A DNA stretch of 64,000 bases from Durusdinium trenchii (taxonomy: Eukaryota; Sar; Dinophyceae; Suessiales; Symbiodiniaceae): contig CAXAMN010021984.1 of assembly GCA_963970005.1 (NCBI GenBank), positions 747,755 through 811,754 of the forward strand. Reading direction: 5' to 3'. The position numbers were made by a program, and so were the translations under genes. How positions within the stretch are numbered: position 1 is the stretch's first letter; each line of letters opens with the position of its first letter. Shown in pieces: positions 36,561 to 48,999 of this stretch. Under the pieces are notes generated by a model that saw only the letters and a program-made list of their open reading frames with translations, did not search any database and was not told the DNA's origin.

Positions 36561-38670
36561 TTAGTAGAACCATACGGCCCGAAAGTGGCCTTCTTTCAAT
36601 TCAAGGCAGACAGGCGCACCTTCAGGACTCAAAGCGCGACCCTTACTAAATTCCCTGCTAGGACATGTTTCTGCCAGGCAGCATCTGTGGCACCCCTTTA
36701 AACCACAAAGGCCCGTCCGAGGCGGGACAGCCAAGCCGTACAACAAGAGCCCATCGATCCAGAACTGCCTCTGTGCAGCCAACATGACATAGTCAGAAAA
36801 CGTTTCTGGCTCGGGTTGACCTGCTCGCTGCTCATCAGTAGCAGTGAGGTCAGGTGCAAAAAATCGGCATACTCAGTCTTAGCAAGTGTCCAACGACCAC
36901 CGCCCTGCAAACAAGCCAAGACTCGAGCGACTGCACGAAAGCCGCAATCCCAGAGCCGCCATGGGCCATCGTCAATGACTTTGCACTGAGTATTCTGTGT
37001 AAACAAAAGCGTCAGCATCAACATGGGGGGGAGCAGGGTTCAGTTTAGAACGTTTGCAGCAGGGTCCTTGCTGTTGGGCTTCGCCCTCTGGCACTTCAGC
37101 CCTTTCGTGGTTCAGATCATCGGCCTCATTATCCGACACATCAATTTGAGTAGCAGCAGGAACCTTGGTAGGGCTAATCCACTCCTTTCTAGGGCCAGCG
37201 AGTTGCACCGAGGGGAGTGGTTTTCGTTTTCGAGGACCCTCAAGACGGACCGTGATATGACAAGAGTTATCAGCGTTCGTGTATGACCAGCAAGCTTGGT
37301 CCGGGTCACGCTATATTCAGGACACATAGCTTGGAAAAGCCAAACAGGGCGACCTTTTCGTCGAACTCGGCTTTTGATTGAAACATTCTTCCAGCCTTCA
37401 CTGCGCAAAAATCTGAGCATTTCTGGGGCAAGCCAATGGGTAGGAGCACTATAGACCTCCCAAGATCGAAGAGTAGTTCGCAAATTAACTTTGGGGTCAA
37501 TCCCAACAAGCCGGACATCATTTGACAGAAAGCAAGGGCAACCTGCAATTGGCGGGCCTCTTTTTCTGCGTGACGAAAGTATTCTTCGTCAGTCATCTCC
37601 TTGGTACGTGCCAATCAAGAGACAGGGACCTTAGTATTCTTAGGGTGGTAGCAAACAGACTGCGTCGCCCACTAACAGCACAAACCTTAGCAGCAAATTC
37701 CTCAGCTGAGATGAGCCATCAAAAGTTAGCCCTTCGGATGCCCAAGCTTTTCCCAGTTATACCGCCTGTGAAGGCGGCGACAGATTCACCAGTGAGCTGT
37801 GCCCATTCAGAAATGACCGAAGATGGGTCGTCCAGCTTTTCAACCCCAGTCACAAACTTCCTGTAGTGAGAAGGGGTGATGAGTCGCAAGGTGACATCAA
37901 GCATTTGGACAATCTGCGGTGGTCTGGGAGTGGGGCCATCAAACGCTCCTATAGTTGGTACAGGGTCACCTTATGTTTGGAAGGTGCGATTCGGTGTTTA
38001 CTCGAAGTCCACCAGATTGAGAGGGAAGGGCCAACAGCATTGGGGCTCGCCATAATAGCAACAGTGAGGTCGTCAGTTCATAGGCCCGCCAAATTTGTCG
38101 AAGTTCGTCAACGACACTGGGGTCGCTAGAAACAATAAGGTTACCCGAGATGACAGTCTTGGAAGTGGATCATCTTGGAGCGCAGTCAAAAATTGATTGA
38201 CAGTCGTGACAATAGGGTCTCCAAACCGTTCCCTATCCAGAACCTTAACGGCAAACCGAGTTTTGTGGACAAGAACAGGACCAACCTGGCGCACAGGAGA
38301 ATGGGCCTTTTTGTGAGGCTGATCAGGGGGCCTACTAGAGGGGAGCTCCTCGAGAACTACCTTTCGAGCGGGCACCCTTAGGACGATCAGGGGGCCCAGG
38401 GACCCCGGTATCATCCATTAAGCCATCTTTAAAGGAATGTTTTCTTTTGGATGGGAACTGAGTAGGGGCCTGTTGAACCCAGTCCGTGGGAGGCCCAGGC
38501 TTTTGGAATCAAAACGCACATGTCTGACAGGTTTGGCACTGGGTTGTTGGGGGTTGACAAACTTGGTCAACTTAGCAGTCAGGCGGTCAGCCACCTGCTG
38601 GTCAAACCATTTGTCTGTGACCGCCGCCTGCAACATCTGGAGCCACCAGGCTTTTACACCTACCAAGACT
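36561..38670 (-). mobile_element. Decayed non-LTR retrotransposon fragment with OTU-like protease
   Basis: Minus-strand pieces in shifting frames. One at 37,330-37,520 reads RLVGIDPKVNLRTTLRSWEV, then APTHWLAPEMLRFLRSEGWK and RVRRKGRPVWLFQAM, resembling the ORF1/gag-like part of dinoflagellate LINE-type elements. Downstream, 36,800-36,960 holds DCGFRAVARVLACLQGG and 36,570-36,785 holds QFWIDGLLLYGLAV and LELKEGHFRAVWF. This fits an OTU-type cysteine protease, with Cys in the first motif and His in the last. No endonuclease or reverse transcriptase was found. The upstream limit (38,670) is a guess based on open frames. Frames are broken, so no product is expected. Confidence 0.45.
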
Positions 38671-39109
38671 CAGCGTAGGCGACGCGTTCGTTGCTCACGT
38701 CCACGAACCCAACAGAAACGTTTCCCAAAACGACTTCAGTGGATTTAGGGGGTGAGCACGTAAAATATGAATGATAGACCTGTTGAGGATCCCCATCAAA
38801 AGATCTAGCATGACCCGCACGAGCACAGCAGCAAAGCAGCAGCAGCTGGAGCTTCAGCACGGGGTGGTGGGTGGGTGTCGGTCTCATCGACTGTCGGCCC
38901 TGTTTAACATCAATCCATCTTTCTTCATCGTTTCTTGACAGGGCCTTGGCCGAACACGGCTCTTGAGAGATCTTGGATAGCAGGGGAGCTACCACACTTT
39001 GAGTTCTTGTCACTGAAGCACTCGTAGCGGGAACCATTCGTACGTTGCGCTGCCTTTGACATGGCACCGCCCCGCGCCGACCGAAGAGAAGTCAATCTCC
39101 AGGAGGTTG

Positions 39110-39270
39110 TTCCAACGGCGCCTGCCACGCAAATCACACCGGCACAGCGGACGCGACCCAGGAGCACCAGGGCGTACATCCGACCCCTTCAAAACACCAA
39201 GCGCTGCACCTGCCACGCAAATCACACCGGCACAGCGGCGACGACCCAGGAGCACCAGGGCGTACATCCG
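39110..39270 (+). repeat. Repeat family B modules, copies 2 and 3
   Basis: Two direct copies of the family B module, at about 39110-39182 and 39195-39270. They share tgccacgcaaatcacaccgg and gacccaggagcaccagggcg with the copies near 34.85 and 43.8 kb. Confidence 0.88.
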
Positions 39271-39282
39271 TGGCAACCAACC

Positions 39283-39570
39283 ATTGGTTGGTGGAAGTTT
39301 GTTGGTGGCAATAGGTTGGTGACAATTGGTTGGTGGCAATTGGTTGGTGGCAGTTGGTTGGTGNNNNNNNNNNTGGTGACAATTGGTTGGTGGCAATTGG
39401 TTGGTGGCAGTTGGTTGGTGACAATTGGTTGGTGGGACAATTGATTGGTGACAATTGGTTGGTAGCAATTGGTTGGTGGCAATTGTTTGGCGGCAGTTTG
39501 GTTGGTGACAATTGGTTGGTGGCAATTGGTTGTTGACAATTAGTTGGTAGCAATTGGTGGGGGGCAGTTA
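39283..39570 (+). repeat. Array of ggcaattggttggt units (family B)
   Basis: About 20 units of roughly 14 bp, with ggtggcaattggtt and ggtgacaattggtt versions. The array includes an assembly gap and is followed by a tail with cacacgtcaatgtg at 39583-39596. Confidence 0.92.
39364..39373. other. Ten unknown bases (assembly gap)
   Basis: Ten N residues lie inside the ggcaattggttggt array. The true array length is therefore unknown. Confidence 0.99.
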
Positions 39571-39599
39571 AAAACAAAAAACCACACGTCAATGTGAAA

Positions 39600-42500
39600 A
39601 TAATTATGTTATAAACATTTCTCATTAATGGAATGAGAAAAAAGGCACGGATGTGTTTACGGAAACTTGTCTTCCTTCCCCATTCAATGTTCACACTGTA
39701 GCAGCATTTGCTAGTCTAGTGGTCAATGTACGCGATGGAAATAGTCATGAATACCCCCAAATATGTATAGTATATAACTCTTAAGCTGTTATCAACCCAA
39801 AAACTCCACGACCTCAGATCTGAGTCCTGACTAGGCAGCTCACTAAGAGTGTATTCACTCCACAACTCGCAAGACCTGGAGGATCCTGTAAAGCGTGTAA
39901 AGCCTGGAGCTTTGATCCACCCCTCCCAAGTCACTGAACTTCACAGCCGACATGAAAGGCAACGAATCGCAGACCTTATCGCGGCGTCACTCCTTAGACC
40001 TGTCGACAAACCAGTGCGACGAGGATGGACGCCACATGACGCTTGTGGCCAGGCAATGCGACGACGGGCCTGGCCGTTCACGGGCACCTCCACCTTGGCT
40101 CGTCGCATGCGCAGGATGACTGAGCAACAAAACTCATGTGAAGCCTGTGGGTATAGCTGCCATATTCCCTGAAAATGACTCAATCAGTGTGTTTTGGGAA
40201 GGGTACCGGCTCTGCAAGAGTTGCAGTTCCCCACCAAAAAACACGTTGGTCAATGGCACCCGGCTGGTCATGTCCCATTCTTTTTGATCTTTTTGGGGTA
40301 TCAGAAATATACTCAAGGCTTCTTGTCTTTACTAGTGGTCCGAGCAAAATGACCTCCCCTGGCACTGCAGCTTCAGTTGGCATGCTTCTCTTCCCGTCTT
40401 TGTGGTGTCTCCTGTTTGACCCACTTGTCTTGTTTCCTCACAAGTGGCTGAGCCCGAAACCGTTTCCTTCGGTGCCAAGGCCACTTTAAAGGGCCTGAGC
40501 TGTTTTGTCCCTTGACACACTCAAATCTAAAGTGCTGCGGAACGAGGTGAATGAATCGCCAACACATTCCTGTAACCAACCTTTGATTGTTTTTTCATTC
40601 AAACTTGTTGTGTACACATGAAAGAAGGAACCCAACTTCCTAGCCTGAGACATGCAACATGGAGATTATGTCCAAAGGCTAATTAGCAGCAGAATGTCAT
40701 CGATCAAAACTTGTCATTCTTTCTGCCGAGCCCATAGACGTGATAAAACGAAACCTAACAATCAAATCTCAACCAAAACACACAAAAACCGTGCAGGCAG
40801 TCTTCTGGCATTGGGAGTGTGACTGCTACAACTTGAATCCGAAAAACAAAAAGCAGCAAAAGCTGGTAGTCCCAAAAAGAGCCATAAAGAAGAAACCGTT
40901 GGGTGCTCAAACGGTCTTAGACACTAATGACTGCCCAAATGGGTGTCACAGCAGCATGGTTGGACCCTACCGCAGCATGTCTTCATCTACTCCGACTGCC
41001 AGAAACGTCCTAGCTTGAAACCTGCGAGGAACTCTCCCTGAAAGTCTTGAGTTGGAGCTTCACCTGCTAAGCCAATCTGAGCCACCAAGCATCAAATTTT
41101 TTCGAGATTTGCACTCAAGGACTGCCCTGCCAAACAAGTCAGGCGGACATCGATGTACACGGAGCATGTGGACAAGCAACAAACAGTATTATATAGCAGT
41201 GAACCGCACACCTCATGAACAAGTTCAGTCTGTCAGCAAAATAACTGCGTCACATTGCTACTGTGTATCGTCATATCGTCTATATAATGTTCTTTCCCGA
41301 TTCCTCCAAAAAGGCCCACTGAACACATTGAATCCACTTCAACTGGGTGGTTCGCCTCAAGGCCATCTCGCGGCTGCCCAACTGCACAATGGCGGCTGAC
41401 CTGGTCCGGGGCGCATGGCCTGTCGGATCTGGTCATTCCTTATAGATTCTTTACTAAGCAGCAGTCAGAAGTGGGGAACGACTTGACACGCCTACAAGAG
41501 TGTCTCAATCTGCAAACCAAAGAGCCGGGAGAACGCAAAAAAAACTGATGACAAATAACATATATATATATATATAAATTTACTAAACACCGCTGGTTTC
41601 GAGGGTCTCCTCATCTGTAGACACCCTCCTCTTCATCACCTATATATAAATGTTTTCTGTCGCTTTCTCTCTCCCTCTCTGTGTCCAATTTCCGAAGCAG
41701 TTGCTGGTCCAAGGCCCCCAAACTCACCCACTTCCATGGAAAGAAGCTCGAAGTCCGCCAGCTCCTCCGGTCAACCAGATCAGACCACCGGTCGATGGAC
41801 CCAGCGCAGGAGTGTCGGCCAGTCTTCAGCCTTAACATGAAAGTTTAGAGGGAAAACATACAGTTCATACAAACAAATAGACACCTTATGTAAACATATG
41901 CATTGTATATATACACATATGCAAATGTATATATCTACAAGCCCCCCGGATACCTTCTCAGAAGGTATTTGCGTTGATGGTTTGCCTGAGCAGGGTTTAG
42001 TTCCAAGCCCACTCTCAGCGAAAGTAAACAATTTAACGCAGCGCTGCTGCCAGTCAAATATATTCTTGAAACGACTAACATCATCATTTGCACTGCCAGC
42101 CACCCTTCGGCAATCCCACTTGCACCGCTCAAGCTGTGATTTTCTCGCTCGGGACGTGTTTCACTGCCACATGGGCCCCAGAATGACGTCATGTCTTGCC
42201 AGGTGTGACACGCATGCACAATACCCGCGTTGCGCAGCAATGATCATCATGTCGTCTGGGCAGCTTTGGCTGGTCCTTGCCGATCTTGCAGCTTTACGTC
42301 TGCGTTGGGCAAAGTGGGCGCATTCAGCTGATAGATGTTGCGCACATTGGTGAACTGGTCTGATGTTGCGTGCTGCGGTGACAGCGTCAGTGAATGTCAG
42401 TGGCGTGTCCTTTAAACCTATACACTTGCTATCTGGGGTCTATGCCGGTGTAATTTTTTCTTTCATGGAAGGGCCCTCCAAAATTGCTGACCCTCTTGGC

Positions 42501-43620
42501 TGGATCTGAGAAGGCATGTCAGGGGCACACCACCCTTCGAAGGCCAATGGCTCAGGCTCGTCGATCCAAGGTCAGGTAGGACATGGCAGGATGTTCTTGG
42601 AGAAACTGCGCAGGTTTGTACCAGCACCTGACTCTACAGCTCACCAATGGTTCGACCTGCTTTCAGGCCCTTCCCAACCCTTGAGTGAGGAGACCTGCGA
42701 TTGCCTGACATGAGATGGTGAGAGGTCCATAGTGATACTTGCTGATGACCTTCCGCACGGGAACTATGAAGAGTCCATATGAGCAAGAACTTCTTGAGCA
42801 CGTGCCTAGGCCACAGACACTTTGGTTCCGCGCCCACTCTCTGAACATCTCTGAACCTGAAATCTCGGACACCTTGTGAGAGATGATCTGGAGCGCTAGG
42901 GAATGTACATAAATATAGAGAGAGAGAGATACAGTGTGGTCAATAGATGTATCGGCTGTGTCATACATCCGTATGATTTGCCACTGTGTCTGAAGTCGGT
43001 ACGAAGTCCGAGGCGTTAAGGTTTGGGCACGGTTGCTTGATCCAGGAGTTTCAAAGGAAACAGTTTCTTGGAGAATCACCAGTGCCCATTCTCGACTCAT
43101 CACTTGGGACGTTGACATTCTCAACATATCACTGATATCACCATCCTTTTGGAAGTCCCAGCCGGGTAAACCGTCGCCGGGCGCGGGGTCCGGTTGCCTG
43201 GCGGATGGCCTCTACACCAGGCGCAGTACCTGCCGAATGGTTCGTCTGAAAGATCCAAACGGTGAAAGGACTCTTTGGCCAAACAACAGACACTCTCAAA
43301 GAAAAGCGTTGAAAAAACATCTGCAGGGCACTGCAGGGTATGGAAGAAGTACTGACAAGATCTGTAAAAGCACCGTGACGCCCAATGTGAAGACCGGTTC
43401 CATCAATTACAGCGGCTCTGAAAGCATGTCTTTACCCATCTTCATCCCCAGTGCCACCCTTCATTACCATCCACCGCTCTACCAGCTCTGCCCACCTCGC
43501 CACGTGAGCCGCAGCCGGGCGTCCAGCGCCGTCTCTCGCGCCTCCGCAACGGTCGCGGCCACCTCCGCAACGGTCGGGCGTCCAGCGACGACGACTGGAT
43601 CTCGGCTCTCCGACATGCAC
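39600..43620. other. No gene supported
   Basis: Mixed sequence with TA tracts near 41,562-41,575 and a GA tract near 42,919-42,930. The minus strand may carry downstream exons or the 3' region of the J-domain gene, but none could be identified. Plus-strand frames here show no domain. Confidence 0.3.
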
Positions 43621-43631
43621 AAAAACATAAT

Positions 43632-43740
43632 TGTGGTTGGTGGTGGTTGGTGGTTGGTGGTGATTGGTGGTTGGTGGTGGTTGGTTGGTGGTTGGTGGTT
43701 GGTGGTGGTTGGTTGGCGTTTGCTGGTTGGTGGTGGTTGG
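43632..43740 (+). repeat. GGTTGGTGG-type array (family B, copy 2)
   Basis: The same word set as at 34.65 kb, again followed at once by a module copy. Confidence 0.92.
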
Positions 43741-43742
43741 AG

Positions 43743-43905
43743 AGCACCAAGTGCTGCGCCTGCCACGCAAATCACACCGGCACAGCGGCGACGACCCAGG
43801 AGCAGGGCGTAGATCCGACCCCTTGGAGACCACCAAGTGCTGCGCCTGCCACGCAAATCACACCGGCACAGCGGCGGCGACCCGAGCACCAGGGCGTACA
43901 TCCGT
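43743..43905 (+). repeat. Repeat family B modules, copies 4 and 5
   Basis: Two direct copies, at about 43743-43818 and 43830-43905. The first has a short internal deletion (gaccc aggagcagggcg). Confidence 0.9.
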
Positions 43906-43907
43906 GG

Positions 43908-44062
43908 CAATTGGTTGGTGGAAGTTTGTTGGTGGCAATTGGTTGGTGGCAATTGGTCGGTGGCAGTTGGTTGGTGGCACTTGGTTGGTGGCAATTGGTT
44001 GGTGAGAATTGCTTGGTGGCAATTGGTTGGTGACAATTGGTGGGTGGCAGTTTGTGGGTGGC
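43908..44062 (+). repeat. Array of ggcaattggttggt units (family B, copy 2)
   Basis: About 11 units, matching the array at 39.3-39.57 kb. With the preceding features it completes the order GGTTGG array, module, module, ggcaattggttggt array. Confidence 0.92.
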
Positions 44063-44120
44063 AGTTAGAGCGAGGAGGAGGAGGGAGGCGGAGGAGCGGA
44101 TACAACACTAAAAGCAAAAA

Positions 44121-44140
44121 CCCCACACGTCAATGTGGGG
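44121..44140 (+). repeat. Hairpin at the 3' edge of repeat family B
   Basis: The string ccccacacgtcaatgtgggg folds as CCCCACA/TGTGGGG around CGTCAA. CTAA follows 13 nt later at 44154-44157. The family B copy at 39 kb ends with a shorter version (cacacgtcaatgtg, 39583-39596). Confidence 0.8.
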
Positions 44141-44341
44141 AACAAAGCATCAGCTAAAAATAAACCAAAAAATAATCATACAACTCATCATACATCATCT
44201 TCGACGTCTTCGACTGAAAGAAGAAACACGATCTGATCTGTCCAATCTTCTCCATGCCACTCCTCAGAAGGGGGTGCTCGGCGTGCCCCACATCTCTTTT
44301 CCCTCTACTTATACAAGTTGGCCTTCGTTCTACACCGGTGC

Positions 44342-47300
44342 CTCCTGTTGCTTCCGAGCCAACTCTTCTTCTTTGGCCTTGATCCGCTGTGCCATGTCCT
44401 GCTGGAGGTACTTTTTCCGTGCCTGTCATTGGCATGCCAGCTGGCCAGCTGGTCAACAAAACCCTCCAAGATGGGCTTGGAAGAAACACAGGTGAGGGGC
44501 CTCCAGGGTATCACCAATTTGAGACATTTTGACATGTCGCTGGCACTTGCATGAGCTGCACACGTCTCTGAAGGCAGTTTCTTTCACTCTTTGGGATGTG
44601 GTGCGAATGCTGGAGGGTCTATAGAGTCGACTTTTGTTCTCCAATCAGCACACATGATACTGGTGTTTCATGGGTTTCTCCTACGTGGATACCCCTCTCA
44701 ATATCCAAAACCAGAATGGGCCGGTTTTGACTTAAGCAAATTTAATAATCAAAATATACCCATTATGTACCCTGATAATCCAAACACTGGCTCAAACAGG
44801 ATTAGCCTCATCTCAAATCCAGCATGGTCAAACCTGGCCAACGCGAGAACCCCGAGGCTTCCAGCATCCTCCTGTGCCTCAGCATCCTCCTGTGCCCGGC
44901 GATACGCTTGGCTGCGGGCATTGGCCATGGACTCGCGCCCTGGCGTCCGTCTGCGGGTCGCGTGCGGAAAAGTCTCTGGTGCTTTCCCAGCCTTCCAGAG
45001 TGAAGTTTACCAGACCCATGAATGGGGAGCCTACTGAGTAGAGGTGTCTAATTAACATCTATCTATATTATCTATAATATATATATATATACTATATCTA
45101 TCTATCCATAAAAACCCACCCCTTAGGGTTCCACCCGCGGTATTGCTGGATTGTCAGCGGGTGCTGGCGACCCAGGGTCTATTGATTTGAAATCTGATCG
45201 TCTTTGGAGGGATCGTTGTCAGGGTCGATGGTCACACCTCCAGCAAAACCAATCAAGTCCGGCATCACCCGAAGTATCGGGTCTACAGGGTGTCATTCCT
45301 CATATTCCCTGATCATTTAAGGGAGTTCGGGACTTTTCTGGAGTTCCACTGTTACTCAAGGGGATTCCAAATGTCCTCTCATGGCAAGAAAACTTGGGGT
45401 ACCTTTCAAATATCTTCAAATCCTCATGGCACGCCCTTGTCCGAAGCGTCATTGGTGTCGGAAAGCCATTTTTGGCATCCATTTCTTTGATCTGCGTCCG
45501 ACTTGGCAATCCCAGTGACGGACACCGGCACCCGGCCTTCCAAGTCTTCTCTGAGCTTTCGCCGCTTGGCATCCTCTTGGGCGTGTCGCTCCTGCCGGGG
45601 AAGGAGGATGGTGATGCAGTAATTCTGAAGATGAGGATGATGAATGATCGAGTGATATTGGAGTCCAACCAACCTGAGACAAGCCAGGGCCATGCTGATT
45701 CTGATGCCCAAAATAACGGTAGCTGCTGGGGGGAACTATCTATACAGCTTGGCCATGAAGAACAATGGGCCGTTTGTATATCTAAAAAATATCTGAACAA
45801 TGCATGAAAGGGTGCCGGAAGGTTTTGCAGTTGCCTTACTTGCAAAGTCTCTCTCGCTCTACTCTCCTCCAGATCTTTGGCAGCTTTTCGCTTCCTGCGT
45901 GATAGCTTGGCGGACCAGCGTCTGCCAACATTGATCCAACAAGCATAGAAGTGGAACATGTCCCCGCATGCAAATCTGCATGTTCTGCATGTTCCCATAT
46001 GCACTCTCAAATCATGGCATGTGTCTAGTCAATGTTCCGTCATACAAGTGCGCAACATGTTGGTCCCACTGACGGCCACCAAACCAGAAGTGGATCGTGA
46101 ATAAGCCAGCATGTCATACTGTCATACTGTAGAAATACAGGCAAATAGGAAAGTATCACAGATTTGTTATAAATTGATAGATTGATCTGTCCATTTACCA
46201 GGGGGGGTTGGACGTTGCCACAAAATTCTTAGAGTGGTCTCGTCTCCTCACCAAACGTGACTGCTCAAAGAGGCAAGCGGAGACCGTAACCGTGTCGTCA
46301 ACTGGCTCGTGTTGCTGCTTCACAATCAGGAACCCCGGAACTGGTTCATGGAAATATATGGACACACTTATATAATATATATTAGACATATATTGTAATA
46401 TGGAAATACGATGTGTGATGCTTTGTTTCTTCTAAGCGCTTCACAGCGGTCTAGCCAGCAGCCTACAAGAACTATCCCCCCAGGTGCACGCTCCTGTCCA
46501 GCTCGGATCGCCGAATCGGGTCCAACCTGGGAGAACACGTCGGCAAGGAAAAGCATACTTTGGGAGACTGAGACTGAGCTTCCAACGGCTCATTTCAGAA
46601 ATGCTTAGTGTTCACTTGTTAAACGTATCGAAAAAGGAACAAGAAAGGATCAAGTGTACTTCTCCCAACTCGGAATTGTAATTGCATGCAGCATCACTGC
46701 TTCGAGGCTTGATTAACGAGTCCCAAATGACAGTTGCTTGACATAGTGCAGCCAGGCTACAAGAGGTCCTGGTAAGGCAGTCAGTGCTTCAAACTTTTTG
46801 AGACAAGAACATCATCTTGCGATCTTGGGACACTCTGTGACTTAATTTCTAGTGTCGTAAAATCATTTAGCAACACAACACAACATCAAACCGCCCCTAG
46901 CTTCCAAAAAAAACACACAAATGATCATACGCTCTGATCGAACGGCACACACACAAATGATCTAGCACGTCGAGCGCCGAAATGATTCGACCTGCGATTT
47001 GCTTCGGACATCGCTCTGATGAGCATCCGCCCTGACTGGGGAACACCTCACTGGGCCCTGGCATGCTGCCTCCAGTTCTGCTCGATGTCTGGTCCACCGA
47101 CGTTGGTTCAAAAGCGAGGCGGCATTGAGGCAGCAAACAATGCGTTCTGAACAAGTGCAGTTCGATCAGCATTGGAACACAATCTTGGGCCAATCGAACT
47201 CGGTCGAGTCTGGTGGAAGTTACAATGGCATCTCGTGACAGTCATTCATAACCAACGAGGGTCATGACACTGCGACGGAAGAATGGCTCGGCGTCCTTCG

Positions 47301-48987
47301 CCCGCGTCAAGCGATCGAACTTCTCGGCTGCCTCGCGGTGGAACGTTCAGCGGAGTCACGTTGCTGCGACCAGCTTAGCAGAAGGAAGTGTGTGCCAGTG
47401 TGTTGGATTAGAATTCTGTGATCCCATCAGCATGACAAAGTCTTGGATGATTAACCTGTTCCTCCTTCAGCACAACCGTTGTTGCCCGTCATTCTCTTAC
47501 AAACCCAAAAACAAGCAAACACATTTATATACATGTTACAGAAAGGATATGAAAGGATATACCATACAATATGAGTTGTGCAACGCAACATTGAAGGATT
47601 ATAAGTTAGCTAAACACGTGTGTGGAACCATATAATACATATGTCGTATAACTTGCAGTATAACCAAACATGTCAAGTCGATATATAAACAGTTTTGCTT
47701 CTTGCCAAGCATGCTAAAACAGTTTGTGTCAGAAGCTACTCTAATCCATAGCCATTGAGAACTATGTTTACATTCCAAATGGGAATGATTGTGTCAAAAC
47801 CAAACACATAAACACTGCATGACACTCTCGGTTGCAGAAGCAACTTGAATTAAACCTTCTGCCCAAGACCTTGAACAACCTTAAGACTTGGGTGATGAAC
47901 CAGCAGCGCGCAACAAACGGAAACAATGCCTCTTCGTCGTCAGGATTTCCTTGGTGGACAAGTACAAAAGGGTGTTTCGAAAAGACGTGGGTGCAGTCCA
48001 GGAATTTGAGCTCAAGACTCGGTATATATGTACATAAACATTAGCAATATTACTTCAATAGTGATGTATTCATATTGATGACGACAACAACAAAACGCCA
48101 ACACGTCAATAACAAAAAGACTGTATATAAGCTAAAGTGGCTATCGCTCGAACCCTTCCCACCTACTCGTCCGTCTTTTTTAATTTAGCAAGAGGGGCAT
48201 TTGCCTTCCAGCTGATGCGCACAAATACACAATCTATACCGTGGTGATCTGCCTCATGATATGAAAAACATGAATCCATAATCCAAGTCGTTCACAAGGA
48301 CGTGGATGAACTCTACGTTCACCACCTGTTTGGTCTTCTTCCACATGGTCATCGTTTCGGGGCCATGCCACTTCCATGACTCTACTCTTTCGGGGCACCA
48401 CTGGTCAAACCCTTCAACTCTGCCATCCAAGCTTCTGTCCGGATGGCACTTCAAAGAGATCTTTCGGTACGCGGTCTGAAGCGAAGGATGACGGAGACTG
48501 ACCCGGGCTACGTTACTTCGTGACTGGTCGTCTTCATCGGTGGGACTGGGACATTGTTGCAGTAAGTAGAGTGTACACATACCATGTCCACATCGGACTA
48601 TCAACATATATCAACAGTTATAATACTGTAATCAAACACTGTAATAATAACTGTAACACTGTAATCCTAGTTAAAATATACTGCTTAATATACTGTATAC
48701 CGTATATCAACATTAATGTGCATGTGGGCATCAGTCCATGAAACATGGATACTTTACCAAAAAAATCTATCCCAGGGATCTAAGAAATCATTGCCGTGAC
48801 AGACTTTGGAAGGGTTCCGTGACTCACTTTCTGGTGGCTGGGCCTTGATCTCCTTCTCACCGGCATCGTCTTCAAGCTCTAACAACTCGTAGGCATTGTC
48901 CAAGTCATCTTCCTGCGAGGCATTCTGCGCAAGGCTTTCTGTGCAAAACTCAGCTCCATGCACGCAGCGGCTTCGTGAAGCACGCAC
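44342..48987 (-). CDS. J-domain (DnaJ-like) protein with charged helical tail (split, incomplete)
   Basis: Minus-strand exons found: one ending at 48844 (frame open from 48987) with EDDLDNAYELLELEDDAGEK and EIK; 48428-48475, TAYRKISLKCHPDRSL, carrying the HPD signature; 47296-47331, AAEKFDRLTRAK; 45840-45921, RWSAKLSRRKRKAAKDLEES; an exon from 45591, ERHAQEDAKRRKLREDLEGR; and 44342-44422, ARKKYLQQDMAQRIKAKEEE followed by LARKQQE. The first three make helices I-IV of a J domain, which stimulates Hsp70 ATPase. The rest is highly charged coiled coil, as in DNAJC17-like J proteins. The HPD-to-helix III spacing is short, so a micro-exon is probably missing. Donors used are GC, GA, GA, GT and GC. 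The start codon and the C-terminus are not settled. Confidence 0.75.
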
Positions 48988-48999
48988 CGTAAGGTTGCA

